Shown in pieces: positions 38,415 to 47,627 of a stretch of DNA of 64,000 nt. Position 1 is the stretch's first letter; every line of letters starts with the position of its first letter. Where the stretch lies: assembly GCF_011516755.1 (NCBI RefSeq), contig NZ_WOSY01000009.1:62001-126000 (forward strand), in the 5' to 3' direction. The DNA comes from Acetobacter conturbans (GTDB taxonomy: Bacteria; Pseudomonadota; Alphaproteobacteria; Acetobacterales; Acetobacteraceae). The translations under genes were made by a program, and so were the position numbers. The notes under the pieces were generated by a model, which was not told where the DNA came from, ran no database searches, and saw nothing but the letters and a program-made list of their open reading frames with translations.

Positions 38415-40610
38415 GTGAAGCGCCCCTGTTTTTTCAGCCTTTCCTTTTCCGTTTCGAGGAGGTCGGCCCCTCGATCTCTTCCGCAGGCGGGCACAGGCTC
38501 AGGACAAAAAGGGTGGCGACTGGCCGCGGTGCTCGCGGTTCTGGCTCTTCCTGTTTCCTCGGGCGCTGCCTGCGCCGCAGAGGCAGGCAATCCTCCGGTT
38601 CCCGACCCGACAAGGATATTCGCCCCGCTGGCCTATCCGGAAGATGCAAACATGTACCGCTCCGGCAGCGGACGGCGAGGCCCGCAGGCGTGGCAGAACA
38701 GGACGGATTATGACATCAAGGTCACCATTGACCCGGTCAACCGCACCCTGTCAGGCAGCGAGATCATCACCTACACCAATAACAGTCCGGACGATCTGGA
38801 TGTTTTATGGGTGCAGCTCGATCAGAATATGTACCGTGAAGGATCGCGCGCCGATTTCGCTAATCCTGAGCGCCATCAGTTTCATACCGATGGCATAGCG
38901 ATCGAGAGCGTTTCCATAGAGGACGAAGGACGCAGCACGCCGCTGGTTCCGGTCATCTCCGACACGCGGATGCAGCTTTCTCTCTCTGACGCGATGCACA
39001 AAGGCGAAAAGCGGCGCATCCGGATTGTCTGGCACTACACGATACCAGGTGCATGGGGCGGGCGGACGGCAGTTTCTTCCAGCAAGAATGGCGATATTTA
39101 CGAGATTGCCCAGTTCTATCCGCGCATGGCCGTCTATGATGATGTTCGTGGCTGGGACACCGCACCCTATCTCGGGCAGGAGTTTTATCTCGATTACGGC
39201 GATTTCGATTATAGTGTGACGGTGCCATCTGCTTTCGTTGTCGCGGGTTCCGGCTCGCTGGTAAATCCGTCAGATGTGCTTTCGCAGGAACAGCGCGACC
39301 GACTGGCGCAGGCGGCGAAAAGTGAGCAGCGCATCATGATCCGCACGCAGGCTGAAGTGGAAGCGCCTGCTGCCCCCCCGGTGCCCGTGCAGGCGGATGC
39401 CGGCAAGGACCCGAAAACACCGGATGACCACAAGCTGGCAGCCGGATCGGAAAAGCCTTTAACGAAAACATGGCATTTCCACATGGCCAATACACGGGAC
39501 GTCGCCTTCATGGCATCCGCGGCCTTTCTGTGGGATGCCGCGAAACTCGATCTGCCTCCGCTTCCGGGGGGCAGTGAAAAGGACAGGCAGGCTCAACCGC
39601 GTCTTGCCATGTCATTCTATCCGGTCGAAGGAATCGGTGCTCAGGGCTGGGACCGCTCCACGTCTTATGTGAAACACGCGATCGAGTATTTCTCCTCGCA
39701 ATGGTCTCCCTACCCCTGGCCCAATGCGATCAATGCTGCCGGGCATGGGGCTGCTATGGAATATCCTGGCATAGCGTTCGAAGATGCGAAATCGCGCGGT
39801 CCGCAATTCTTCTCTTTGACAACACACGAACTGGGCCACCAGTGGTTTCCGATGGTGGTGGGATCGAATGAACGTCGTCATGCCTTCATGGATGAAGGTT
39901 TTGACACATTCATCGACGTGCTTGCGTCCGTTCATTTCAACAGCGGCGAGTTCGCGCCGAAGCATGATGCGGAGTACGCTCCTGTTTCCGGAAACCCGGC
40001 GGTGGATATTGTAAGTGTTCTGATGGATCCGGCATCGCCGGTTCTGATGGCGCCTTCAGACACGGTATCGGAAAAGTATCGGCATGCTGTCTCTTATTTC
40101 AAGGCGGCCTATGGCCTGACTTTGCTGAGGGAGCAGATTGTCGGTCCGGACCGGTTCGACAGGGCCTTCCGCGCCTATGTCGGTGAGTGGGCTTTCCATC
40201 ATCCGACGGCATCGGATTTCTTCCGGTTCATGAATAGCGAAACCGGTGAGGACCTGTCGTGGTTCTGGCGTGGGTGGTATTTCAACAACTGGGCGCCTGA
40301 TTACGCTGTTGGACCCGTGTCCTATGTGGAGAACGACCCGAAGAAGGGAGCGCTTGTACGGGTGGTGAACAAGGGCTGGCTCCCGCTGCCCGTCGTGTTG
40401 CAGGTCACATGGATGGACGGGAGCGCCGCGCGTATCCGGATTCCTACGGAAACGTGGATGCTCCGGAATGAACTGACCGTGGATGTGGCGGGCACACAAC
40501 CGGTTCGCACCGCCATTCTCGATCCGGACAGGGTGATCCCCGACATAGATCGGAGCAACAACAGTTTTGGAGAAATTCCGACAGTGACGATTTCTTCCGG
40601 AAACCACTGA
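38415..40610 (+). CDS. M1-family metallopeptidase, exported
   Basis: This 731-residue zinc aminopeptidase-type protein has a hydrophobic export segment (RLAAVLAVLALPVSSGAACA, about residues 36-55). The M1 catalytic site is complete: HELGH with zinc ligands H471 and H475, base E472 and third ligand E494. The expected GxMEN is replaced by a GAAMEYPG-like sequence, as in the more distant M1 members. The GTG at 38415 with GGGAG upstream is the best start. It is divergent from the deaminase, about 120 bp apart. Confidence 0.88.
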   Translation: MKRPCFFSLSFSVSRRSAPRSLPQAGTGSGQKGWRLAAVLAVLALPVSSGAACAAEAGNPPVPDPTRIFAPLAYPEDANMYRSGSGRRGPQAWQNRTDYDIKVTIDPVNRTLSGSEIITYTNNSPDDLDVLWVQLDQNMYREGSRADFANPERHQFHTDGIAIESVSIEDEGRSTPLVPVISDTRMQLSLSDAMHKGEKRRIRIVWHYTIPGAWGGRTAVSSSKNGDIYEIAQFYPRMAVYDDVRGWDTAPYLGQEFYLDYGDFDYSVTVPSAFVVAGSGSLVNPSDVLSQEQRDRLAQAAKSEQRIMIRTQAEVEAPAAPPVPVQADAGKDPKTPDDHKLAAGSEKPLTKTWHFHMANTRDVAFMASAAFLWDAAKLDLPPLPGGSEKDRQAQPRLAMSFYPVEGIGAQGWDRSTSYVKHAIEYFSSQWSPYPWPNAINAAGHGAAMEYPGIAFEDAKSRGPQFFSLTTHELGHQWFPMVVGSNERRHAFMDEGFDTFIDVLASVHFNSGEFAPKHDAEYAPVSGNPAVDIVSVLMDPASPVLMAPSDTVSEKYRHAVSYFKAAYGLTLLREQIVGPDRFDRAFRAYVGEWAFHHPTASDFFRFMNSETGEDLSWFWRGWYFNNWAPDYAVGPVSYVENDPKKGALVRVVNKGWLPLPVVLQVTWMDGSAARIRIPTETWMLRNELTVDVAGTQPVRTAILDPDRVIPDIDRSNNSFGEIPTVTISSGNH

Positions 40611-40893
40611 ACAGGAATGCGGAAATCGTAGGTCTCTGGTGATCCCTGACGGGAATGGCCTGTTACAAATAAGAACACGCTGTCCCGGAGATGTCGTTAT
40701 TCGGTCATAAACCGGCAGCGGGTAGGGGTTACGTTATGTTGCGTAGAGGAGGCAGGCTTTCTGTGGCATGGCTCGGGAAGAGTGCCCATATGCAGGATAA
40801 AGCCACTGTCCGCACTGTCATTCCGGGTTTCCGGGTGGTTGTCTGTTGCGGGTTAAGGGTGGGTTTTCGGCTTTAGCTTCCGGGAGGAGCGTC

Positions 40894-41628
40894 ATGAACA
40901 TCAACCGTTTCAAGCTTTTGTCGCAGGTTTCCGCCGTGGCATTGGTGATGGGTGCTGTGGCCCCCGCATATGCCCATGGTGGCGGTGGTGGAGGCGGCGG
41001 CGGTGGTTTTGGCGGAGGCGGCGGAGGCCACGGAGGTGGTGGTGGCCCCGGCGGTGGGGGCATGGGCGGCGGTCCGGGAGGCGGCGGATTCCGCGGTGGT
41101 CCCGGGGGTGGGGGCTTTGGTGGTCCTGGCGGAGGTGGTTTTCGTGGTGGTCCCGGCGGCATGGGTGGCGGTTTTCGCGGCGGTGGCTGGGGCGGCGGCG
41201 GTTGGGGAGGAGGCTGGGGCCCTGGTTGGGGATGGGGCTGGGGAGGCTATCCCTCTTATTATGGCTGGGGCGGCTACCCTTACTGGGGTGGCTACGGCGG
41301 TTGGGGCTGGGGTTGGGGTTGGGGTGCACCCTTCGCCTTCGGTTCGCTGCTAGGAATGTCCATCGGCGCAGCGGCGGCTTCGGGTTCGGGGAACTATTAT
41401 CAGGGGGGGTATGGCGGTTACGCCCAGCCTTACTCTCAGCCGTATGCTCAGCCTTACGGTGATTACAATCAGGGCTACACGCAGCCTCCGCAGAATTACG
41501 GATACGGCGGCTATGGCAGTTATCCTGTTTATTCAGCGCCGGCGGCCCCGTCCGTGCCCAGCAATGTGGTCACATGTTCGCCCGGGCTTTATTTCAATCG
41601 GCTGACCGAGAGTTGTGACCGGCATTAG
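40894..41628 (+). CDS. Glycine-rich exported protein
   Basis: This 244-residue protein has a signal peptide (FKLLSQVSAVALVMGAVAPAYA) and a long Gly/Phe/Trp-rich region (about 28-150) built of GGG, GGPGGGG and WGWG units. A small hydrophobic segment (FGSLLGMSIGAAAASG) and Tyr/Gln/Pro-rich repeats follow, ending in VTCSPGLYFNRLTESC. The ATG at 40894 follows a strong GGAGGAG. It is probably an envelope or surface protein; the function is unknown. The repeat DNA is prone to slippage. Confidence 0.85.
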   Translation: MNINRFKLLSQVSAVALVMGAVAPAYAHGGGGGGGGGGFGGGGGGHGGGGGPGGGGMGGGPGGGGFRGGPGGGGFGGPGGGGFRGGPGGMGGGFRGGGWGGGGWGGGWGPGWGWGWGGYPSYYGWGGYPYWGGYGGWGWGWGWGAPFAFGSLLGMSIGAAAASGSGNYYQGGYGGYAQPYSQPYAQPYGDYNQGYTQPPQNYGYGGYGSYPVYSAPAAPSVPSNVVTCSPGLYFNRLTESCDRH

Positions 41629-41639
41629 TTCGCCGGTCA
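41616..41639. terminator. GC-rich hairpin between convergent genes
   Basis: TGACCGGC (41616-41623) and GCCGGTCA (41632-41639) form a perfect 8-bp stem around the stop of the Gly-rich gene. There is no T-tract, so termination efficiency would be low, but the position suits the end of both convergent genes. Confidence 0.35.
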
Positions 41640-41662
41640 TTACGGAAGAAACGGTGAGGGCT

Positions 41663-41959
41663 TCAGCCCAGGAAGCTGGCCATCATCTGTCGGGCGAAGA
41701 AGGGCTCGACAAGGTACTGGAGCACGAGAAGGATCACGAGGGGAGAAAGGTCCACGTTGCCAAAGGCGGGCAGGATGTTCCGTAGTGGCACCAGCAACGG
41801 TTCCACCAGTGCACTGAGCGCCCGGCCTGCCTGCCATACGATACGGTTACGGGTATCAAGCACGCCGAACGAAAGAAGCATGCTGAATACGCAAAAGATG
41901 ATGATGACTGCTTCATAGAGTCTTGCGACTACCAGCAGCAGATGCCACAGATCATACAC
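41663..41959 (-). CDS. YggT family membrane protein
   Basis: This 98-residue protein has two hydrophobic segments (about 15-33 and 65-85) and the family sequence RNIVWQAGRALSALVEPLLVPLRNILPAFGNVDLSPL. YggT proteins are small membrane proteins of unclear role, linked in some bacteria to osmotic shock or membrane protein placement. It is a single reverse gene convergent with the Gly-rich gene. Confidence 0.92.
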   Translation of the reverse strand: MYDLWHLLLVVARLYEAVIIIFCVFSMLLSFGVLDTRNRIVWQAGRALSALVEPLLVPLRNILPAFGNVDLSPLVILLVLQYLVEPFFARQMMASFLG

Positions 41960-42061
41960 GGAAAATCATACCTTTCTCGAGAAGTGTGCGCACAGGCGGC
42001 CACGGTCCGCAGAGCCCTGACTCCTGCACAATATGACGTGGTTTCCGGCGGTGGATAGCCC

Positions 42062-42089
42062 TTGACAAGCGGAAGCATACCGATATGTA
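42062..42089 (+). promoter_or_regulatory. Probable promoter of tRNA-Ala (CGC)
   Basis: A perfect TTGACA (42062-42067) and TATGTA (42084-42089) lie 16 bp apart, with the tRNA starting 17 nt further on. This fits a strong housekeeping promoter. Confidence 0.6.
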
Positions 42090-42105
42090 TGCAGTCCATA
42101 AAGGC

Positions 42106-42181
42106 GGGGCTGTAGCTCAGATGGGAGAGCGCCTCGTTCGCAATGAGGAGGTCAGGGGTTCGATTCCCCTCAGCTCCACCA
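42106..42181 (+). tRNA. tRNA-Ala (CGC)
   Basis: The sequence folds into a cloverleaf with acceptor GGGGCTG/CAGCTCC, D arm TAGCTCAGATGGGAGAGC, T arm GGTTCGATTCC and anticodon loop TTCGCAA, giving anticodon CGC. The 3' ACCA is encoded. Length is 76 nt. Confidence 0.97.
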
Positions 42182-42566
42182 TCCGCCTTTAGTTTTATCC
42201 AATAAAATCAATCTGTATATGTAGAAGTGCAATACACTCCCGTTATGTCGCTCCTGTTGTGGCGGCATTTGTGAGGGCAGTATTATGCTTCAGAGAAGCG
42301 GCGCTGAATACAGGGGCTTCTTTGGTGAATGAGTGTGGCCGAGCCTCCTTTCTTTATCATAAGGGCGCTGAGGCCCCTGCGGCATGTGTCGGTAAACAGG
42401 TGACGTGTTGCGGACCATTCCCGTTCCGGACGGCCTCCTCCTACCAGCCGGGATTTCGTTCCCTCATTGAGATATTCTTCCTTGCCGGGCAATGCAGTCC
42501 GTCGCCTGACAAAATTTTGATCACGCTCTAAGGTGCCGTCTTCAACATTCCGGACGGAGTTCAGTC
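42182..42566. other. Intergenic region after tRNA-Ala, nothing recognised
   Basis: This 385-bp gap holds only a short + frame (42259-42531) with no family features. The position directly 3' of a tRNA is a classic integration site, but I see no integrase, direct repeat of the tRNA end or phage gene. Confidence 0.5.
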
Positions 42567-42968
42567 ATGGACGTGCAGACGATCGACCAGACCTACACCC
42601 AGTTGCAGACGCAGGCCCAGCAATCAGCGCAGGCTCTCCAGACATTGGGAGGCAAGTTGCAGGCGGCGGCGAATGGCGGCGATCAGCAGGCGCGTGAATG
42701 GTTGCTGGATCTCCGTGAAGTTGCGCTGTCCTTTCAGGCTGAACAGCAGCAGGTGACGGGTCTTTTGCAGGCCATTCATGCCGCAGCGACCAGCGAGATG
42801 CCTCAGGCGGCTCCGGCCTATGCGCAGGCGCCAGTTCAGCAGGCAGCCCCGCAGCCGCAGCAATCGGGAGGTTTTTTTGGAAATCTCCTTGGCTCGAATT
42901 TTGGTCAGGCTGTCGCCGCCGGCGCGGGCTTCGGTATTGGTGATGACCTGATCAAAGACATTTTCTGA
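42567..42968 (+). CDS. Hypothetical Gln/Ala-rich protein (133 aa)
   Basis: The protein starts MDVQTIDQTYTQLQTQ, with a long Gln/Ala-rich helix likely to form a coiled coil (about 5-70). A Pro/Gln linker and a short Gly-rich tail (GGFFGNLLGSNFGQAVAAG) follow. There is no signal peptide. A GGACGGAG ribosome site precedes the ATG. I do not recognise its family; the tail resembles small membrane-active or anchoring sequences. Confidence 0.75.
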   Translation: MDVQTIDQTYTQLQTQAQQSAQALQTLGGKLQAAANGGDQQAREWLLDLREVALSFQAEQQQVTGLLQAIHAAATSEMPQAAPAYAQAPVQQAAPQPQQSGGFFGNLLGSNFGQAVAAGAGFGIGDDLIKDIF

Positions 42969-43081
42969 TATGCCGGTCACCGATCACGCCGGGGGAAACC
43001 GGAGGGTCGGCACTCAAAGCCGGTGGCCGCGCGGAGCGTCCGTGCGGCCCGGTTACGGATCTCTATCGCGGGGAGTTTTCA

Positions 43082-43813
43082 ATGACAGGTCGTGTGGCCC
43101 TTATCACCGGTGGAAGCCGCGGCATTGGCCGCGCTATCGCCGAGCGTCTGGCCCGGGATGGCTTTGACATCGCCATTACCTATGCCCGGAATGCGGACGC
43201 CGCCAGAAGCGTGACGGACGCAGCCGAAAAACTGGGACGGAAAGCTCTGGCTATCCAGTCCGACAGTGGCAATCTCGAGAATAACGAAGCGCTGGTCGGT
43301 AAGGTGGTGAAGGGCCTCGGTCGTCTGGACGTTCTGGTCTGCAACGCCGGTGCCTATCCCTATGGTGGTCCCGACGAGATGAAGCTGGAAGACATCACCC
43401 GCACGCTGGACCTCAACCTGCGTGGGGTGATCGTGGAGTCCGTCGCGGCGGCGCGCGTGATTCCGAAGGGCGGTCGCATCATCCTCATCGGTTCCGCTTT
43501 CGGCGAACGCGTGCCCGTACCGGGGATTTCCATCTACGCCGCGACTAAGGCGGGACTGGTCGGGTTTGCGAAAGGGCTGGCGCGGGATCTGGGGCCGAAA
43601 GGGATCACCGTCAACGTCATCCAGCCGGGACCGATCGACACCGAACTGAACCCGGCCGATGGTGCCGCCAGTGATGCTCTTCGGGCGCAGCTTGCCATCC
43701 CCGCTTATGGAGAGGTGTCCGATGTTGCGGATCTGGTCGGCTTCGTCGCCAGTGAACGGGCTTCCTACATCACGGGCACGGCTCTGAGTGTCGATGGGGG
43801 CCTGACGGCCTGA
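43082..43813 (+). CDS. SDR-family oxidoreductase (3-oxoacyl-ACP reductase-like)
   Basis: This 243-residue classical short-chain dehydrogenase has the NAD(P) motif TGGSRGIGRA at the N-terminus, NAG at about residue 88, the catalytic serine in IGSAF and YAATKAG with the catalytic Tyr and Lys. It ends in ITGTALSVDGGL. The arginine after the glycine motif favours NADPH. The substrate is not determined; the family covers ketoreduction of many substrates. Confidence 0.9.
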   Translation: MTGRVALITGGSRGIGRAIAERLARDGFDIAITYARNADAARSVTDAAEKLGRKALAIQSDSGNLENNEALVGKVVKGLGRLDVLVCNAGAYPYGGPDEMKLEDITRTLDLNLRGVIVESVAAARVIPKGGRIILIGSAFGERVPVPGISIYAATKAGLVGFAKGLARDLGPKGITVNVIQPGPIDTELNPADGAASDALRAQLAIPAYGEVSDVADLVGFVASERASYITGTALSVDGGLTA

Positions 43814-43962
43814 TCGTCCGGTTGTCAGCCTCACCCTGAGCGGAGCGAACGAAGCCTTTCCGTTCCACTCTTCTGATGGCTGCACATTATAAATGTGTGG
43901 CCATCAACCTCCTGTGAAGAATAATCCGGCTTTCTGTGTTCACTGTAGTGAGGACGGGGAAC

Positions 43963-44364
43963 ATGAATATGCGGACTGTTTTCGGAATGGCGACCGGGCT
44001 CGTCCTCATGGCCACGCCTGCACTGGCGCAGGATTACTCCACGTCCTCCTCGGGGCAGGCCAGGGGGCAATGGGATTATTCCAGCGGCAGTCAGTCTTCC
44101 GCGCCGCGTGGAGAGAGCTACGAGGGATATCCTCCCCCGCCGACCCAGGTGATCATTTCGCCGGGTATGGGCGGAGGCTACGGAAGCTATGGCGGTTCCG
44201 GCAGTAGCAACGGCAGTTCCCCGCAGGGCGGCGGTCAGGGTGGGGGGCAGGCATCCGGCACCATGCAGGGAGGCGTCGGGTGGGGCAACACAGGCGGTGG
44301 CGGCGTTGGATATGGGAATATCGGCGCAGGCAATACTGGAATGCCGTCGCACGGCGGACAGTAA
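43963..44364 (+). CDS. Small Gly/Ser-rich exported protein
   Basis: This 133-residue protein has a signal peptide (TVFGMATGLVLMATPALA, cleaved before QDYST). The Gly/Ser-rich mature part has PPPPTQVIISPGMGGGYGSYGG and repeated GGG/NTG units. The ATG at 43963 is preceded by GAGGACGGGG. It resembles the Gly-rich exported protein at 40894 in style but shares no clear domain. Its function is unknown. Confidence 0.8.
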   Translation: MNMRTVFGMATGLVLMATPALAQDYSTSSSGQARGQWDYSSGSQSSAPRGESYEGYPPPPTQVIISPGMGGGYGSYGGSGSSNGSSPQGGGQGGGQASGTMQGGVGWGNTGGGGVGYGNIGAGNTGMPSHGGQ

Positions 44365-44458
44365 AGAGCGTTTGAGAAGAAAGTGCTCCTGCTCACTGTA
44401 AATTCCCTCAACTCGTCCTATATTGTCCAGTCTGTGCACAAGGACACTCGACCGGACG

Positions 44459-47377
44459 ATGACAGCCAAACCCGTTTCAGGCCCCGCTATCCGTGTGAAG
44501 GGTGCCCGCGCCCATAATCTCAAGTCCGTTGACGTGGATATCCCGCGCGATCAGATGACGGTCATCACCGGCCTGTCCGGGTCGGGCAAATCGTCTCTGG
44601 CGTTCGACACCATCTACGCCGAAGGCCAGCGTCGCTACGTCGAAAGCCTGTCCGCCTATGCCCGCCAGTTCCTTGAACTGATGGGCAAGCCGGATATGGA
44701 CTCGATCGAAGGCCTGTCTCCGGCAATCTCCATCGAACAGAAGACGACCTCCAAGAACCCCCGCTCGACAGTCGGCACGGTCACGGAAATCCATGACTAC
44801 ATGCGGCTGCTCTGGGCGCGGGCGGGTGTGCCGTATTCCCCCGCTACTGGCCTGCCGATCGAGGCGCAGACGGTCAGCCAGATGGTGGACCGCGTCATGG
44901 CCATGGCGGAAGGAACGCGCCTGATGCTGCTGGCCCCCGTTATTCGTGACCGCAAGGGCGAATATCGCAAGGAACTGGCCGAGCTTCAGCGCAAGGGTTT
45001 TTCTCGTGCGAAAGTTGACGGAGAGCTCTACGAGATTGAGGACGTTCCGAATCTGAATCGCAAGCTGCGGCATACGGTCGAGGCTGTGGTGGACCGTATC
45101 GTCGTTAAGCCCGGCATCGAAAGCCGTCTTGCGGACAGTTTCGAAACGGCGCTCTCCCTGTCGGATGGTCTGGTTTATGCGGAAGAGGTGAAGCGCGATA
45201 GCGCCGAGCCCGCAGAGCGGACGGTTTTCTCGTCGCGGTTTGCCTGTCCTGTCAGTGGTTTTACCCTCGAAGAGATCGAGCCCCGGCTGTTTTCGTTCAA
45301 CGCCCCGCAAGGTGCCTGCCCGGCCTGTGACGGGATCGGCAGTGAGACGTTTTTCGATCCGCGCCTGATTGTGCCCGATGAGCGTCTGTCGCTGGCGCAG
45401 GGCGCCGTAGCGCCATGGCGAAACGACAAGACGCCGCTCTACGAACAGACTCTGCAAAGCGTGGCCAAACATCTCGGTATCCGCATGGATACTCCGTGGT
45501 GTGATCTGCCCGAGGAGGCCCGGTCTGTCCTTCTTGATGGCACGACTGAAGATATACACTTCGTTTATCGGGACGGAGGTAAGTCTCACACGCTTACGAA
45601 GCCTTTTGAGGGAGCGATTGCCAGCCTTCAGAGGCGTCTGAGAAATACGGACAGTATCTGGAAACGTGAGGAGCTTTCCCGATATCAGGCGGATAAGCCG
45701 TGCCATGTATGTCATGGGGCACGTTTGAAGCCTGAAGCTCTGTCGGTAAAAGTTGCGGGATTCAATATCGCGCAGGCTTCTGATCTGTCGATCCGGGACG
45801 CCCATGCGTGGTTTAAGAGCGTTCTGTCGACCCTTACTCCACAGCGAGCGGAAATCGCTCGACGTATTCTGCGGGAAATCAACGATCGTCTCAAATTTCT
45901 GGTCGATGTGGGGCTGGATTACCTGACGCTCTCGCGCGGTTCGGCTACTCTTTCCGGCGGTGAAAGCCAGCGCATTCGTCTGGCCAGCCAGATCGGCTCC
46001 GGGCTGACCGGTGTTCTGTATGTGCTGGACGAACCCTCCATTGGGCTGCATCAGCGCGACAATGAGCGCCTTCTTGTCACACTCCAGCGCCTGAAAGCTC
46101 TTGGAAATACCCTGATCGTTGTCGAACATGATGAGGACGCCATTCGCAGTGCCGACTGGCTGATCGACATGGGACCGGGAGCGGGTGTCGAGGGTGGAAC
46201 GATCATTGCGAGCGGTACGCCAGCCGAGGTTGCCGCGTGCGAGGAGAGCCTGACCGGCGCGTATCTTTCTGGTCGTAAACGCATCGAGGTGCCGAAGGAA
46301 CGCCGCCCGATCGATCCAAAGCGTTTCGTGACAGTTCGTGGTGCAACAGGGAACAATCTGAAAGATGTGACCGCACAGTTCCCGCTTGGAACATTCACCT
46401 GTGTGACGGGCGTGTCCGGCGGCGGTAAATCCACGCTGGTGATCGACACGCTCTATAAGACATTGTCGCGCCGTCTGATGGGGTCGTCCCAGACTCCTGC
46501 ACCCTGCGAACGGGTGGATGGTCTCGAACTGCTCGACAAAATCATCGATATCGACCAGTCCCCGATTGGCCGCACGCCGCGTTCCAATCCAGCGACCTAT
46601 ACGGACCTGTTTACGCCAATCCGTGACTGGTTCGCGGAACTTCCGGAAAGTCGGGCGCGTGGCTACAAGCCGGGACGCTTTTCGTTCAATGTGAAGGGCG
46701 GTCGTTGCGAGGCGTGTCAGGGCGACGGCGTCATCAAGATCGAGATGCACTTCCTTCCGGACGTTTTCGTGACCTGCGATGCCTGCAAAGGTGCGCGCTA
46801 TAACCGTGAAACACTGGAAGTGAAGTTCAAAGGCAAGTCGATTGCCGACGTGCTGGCCATGAGCGTGGACGAGGCCCTTCCCTACTTCCAGGCCCAGAGC
46901 CGTATCCGCGACCGGCTTGCCATCCTGCAGAAAGTCGGCCTCGGCTATGTTGCGCTCGGCCAGCAGGCCACGACGCTGTCCGGTGGTGAAGCGCAGCGTG
47001 TGAAACTGTCCAAGGAACTGGCGCGTCGGGCAACCGGTCGGACGATGTACATCCTCGACGAGCCAACGACGGGCTTGCACACGGAAGACGTTCGCAAGCT
47101 ACTGGAAGTGCTGCACGCGCTGGTCGATCAGGGCAACACTGTTGTGGTGATCGAGCATAATCTCGAAGTCATCAAGACCGCTGACTGGATCATCGATATC
47201 GGCCCCGAAGGCGGCAGTGGTGGTGGTGAGGTGGTGGCCGAAGGAACGCCGGAAGACATTGCGGCGTGCAAAGCAAGTTACACAGGGCAATTCCTTGCGC
47301 CGTTACTGATGCAGGGTAAGAAAGCGCTACCACCGAAGAAAAAGGCTGTGGGTCGGAAGAAGAAAAAAGTCGGGTAG
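44459..47377 (+). CDS. uvrA: Excinuclease ABC subunit UvrA
   Basis: UvrA is the damage-recognition ATPase of nucleotide excision repair. The 972 residues contain two ABC cassettes with Walker [10 protein letters not shown] and GVSGGGKST and signatures [12 protein letters not shown] and [12 protein letters not shown]. The zinc modules [17 protein letters not shown] and [17 protein letters not shown] are intact. The ATG at 44459 lies at residue 13 of the longer frame and matches the usual start. The accessory island begins just after its stop. Confidence 0.97.
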   Translation: MTAKPVSGPAIRVKGARAHNLKSVDVDIPRDQMTVITGLSGSGKSSLAFDTIYAEGQRRYVESLSAYARQFLELMGKPDMDSIEGLSPAISIEQKTTSKNPRSTVGTVTEIHDYMRLLWARAGVPYSPATGLPIEAQTVSQMVDRVMAMAEGTRLMLLAPVIRDRKGEYRKELAELQRKGFSRAKVDGELYEIEDVPNLNRKLRHTVEAVVDRIVVKPGIESRLADSFETALSLSDGLVYAEEVKRDSAEPAERTVFSSRFACPVSGFTLEEIEPRLFSFNAPQGACPACDGIGSETFFDPRLIVPDERLSLAQGAVAPWRNDKTPLYEQTLQSVAKHLGIRMDTPWCDLPEEARSVLLDGTTEDIHFVYRDGGKSHTLTKPFEGAIASLQRRLRNTDSIWKREELSRYQADKPCHVCHGARLKPEALSVKVAGFNIAQASDLSIRDAHAWFKSVLSTLTPQRAEIARRILREINDRLKFLVDVGLDYLTLSRGSATLSGGESQRIRLASQIGSGLTGVLYVLDEPSIGLHQRDNERLLVTLQRLKALGNTLIVVEHDEDAIRSADWLIDMGPGAGVEGGTIIASGTPAEVAACEESLTGAYLSGRKRIEVPKERRPIDPKRFVTVRGATGNNLKDVTAQFPLGTFTCVTGVSGGGKSTLVIDTLYKTLSRRLMGSSQTPAPCERVDGLELLDKIIDIDQSPIGRTPRSNPATYTDLFTPIRDWFAELPESRARGYKPGRFSFNVKGGRCEACQGDGVIKIEMHFLPDVFVTCDACKGARYNRETLEVKFKGKSIADVLAMSVDEALPYFQAQSRIRDRLAILQKVGLGYVALGQQATTLSGGEAQRVKLSKELARRATGRTMYILDEPTTGLHTEDVRKLLEVLHALVDQGNTVVVIEHNLEVIKTADWIIDIGPEGGSGGGEVVAEGTPEDIAACKASYTGQFLAPLLMQGKKALPPKKKAVGRKKKKVG

Positions 47378-47627
47378 AAGGAAAAGTTTTTTAGGGGGAT
47401 GGCGTCAAGTAGTATGACCGCTTTCGCCTTCATCTCGGACATGTAGGGGGATAGAAGTAATTTCCGCATAGCAGGCATTATTTAGTTAAAAACTCTTCCT
47501 TAGATTCTTGCCCGAAAGTTTTTTAATAATGAATTTTCTCTTGATCTTCATCATGTCAGCATGTGGATTTCCGTGTAATTTGGACGCGTAGATAAAGAGG
47601 AAACGGGAATCAGGGAGGCGTCGAAAG

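Noticed and set aside
40818..41162. A reverse polyproline frame opposite the Gly-rich protein
   Set aside because: Pro-rich antisense sequence is the automatic complement of GGN codons; the forward frame has a signal peptide and a strong ribosome site.
42182..42566. Integrative element at the 3' end of tRNA-Ala (CGC)
   Set aside because: No integrase, no repeat of the tRNA end and no phage gene was found in the next several kb.
44477..47080. A reverse open frame of 867 codons opposite uvrA
   Set aside because: It lies wholly antisense to a clear uvrA and its translation has no family character. Long antisense frames arise from codon bias in GC-rich genes.
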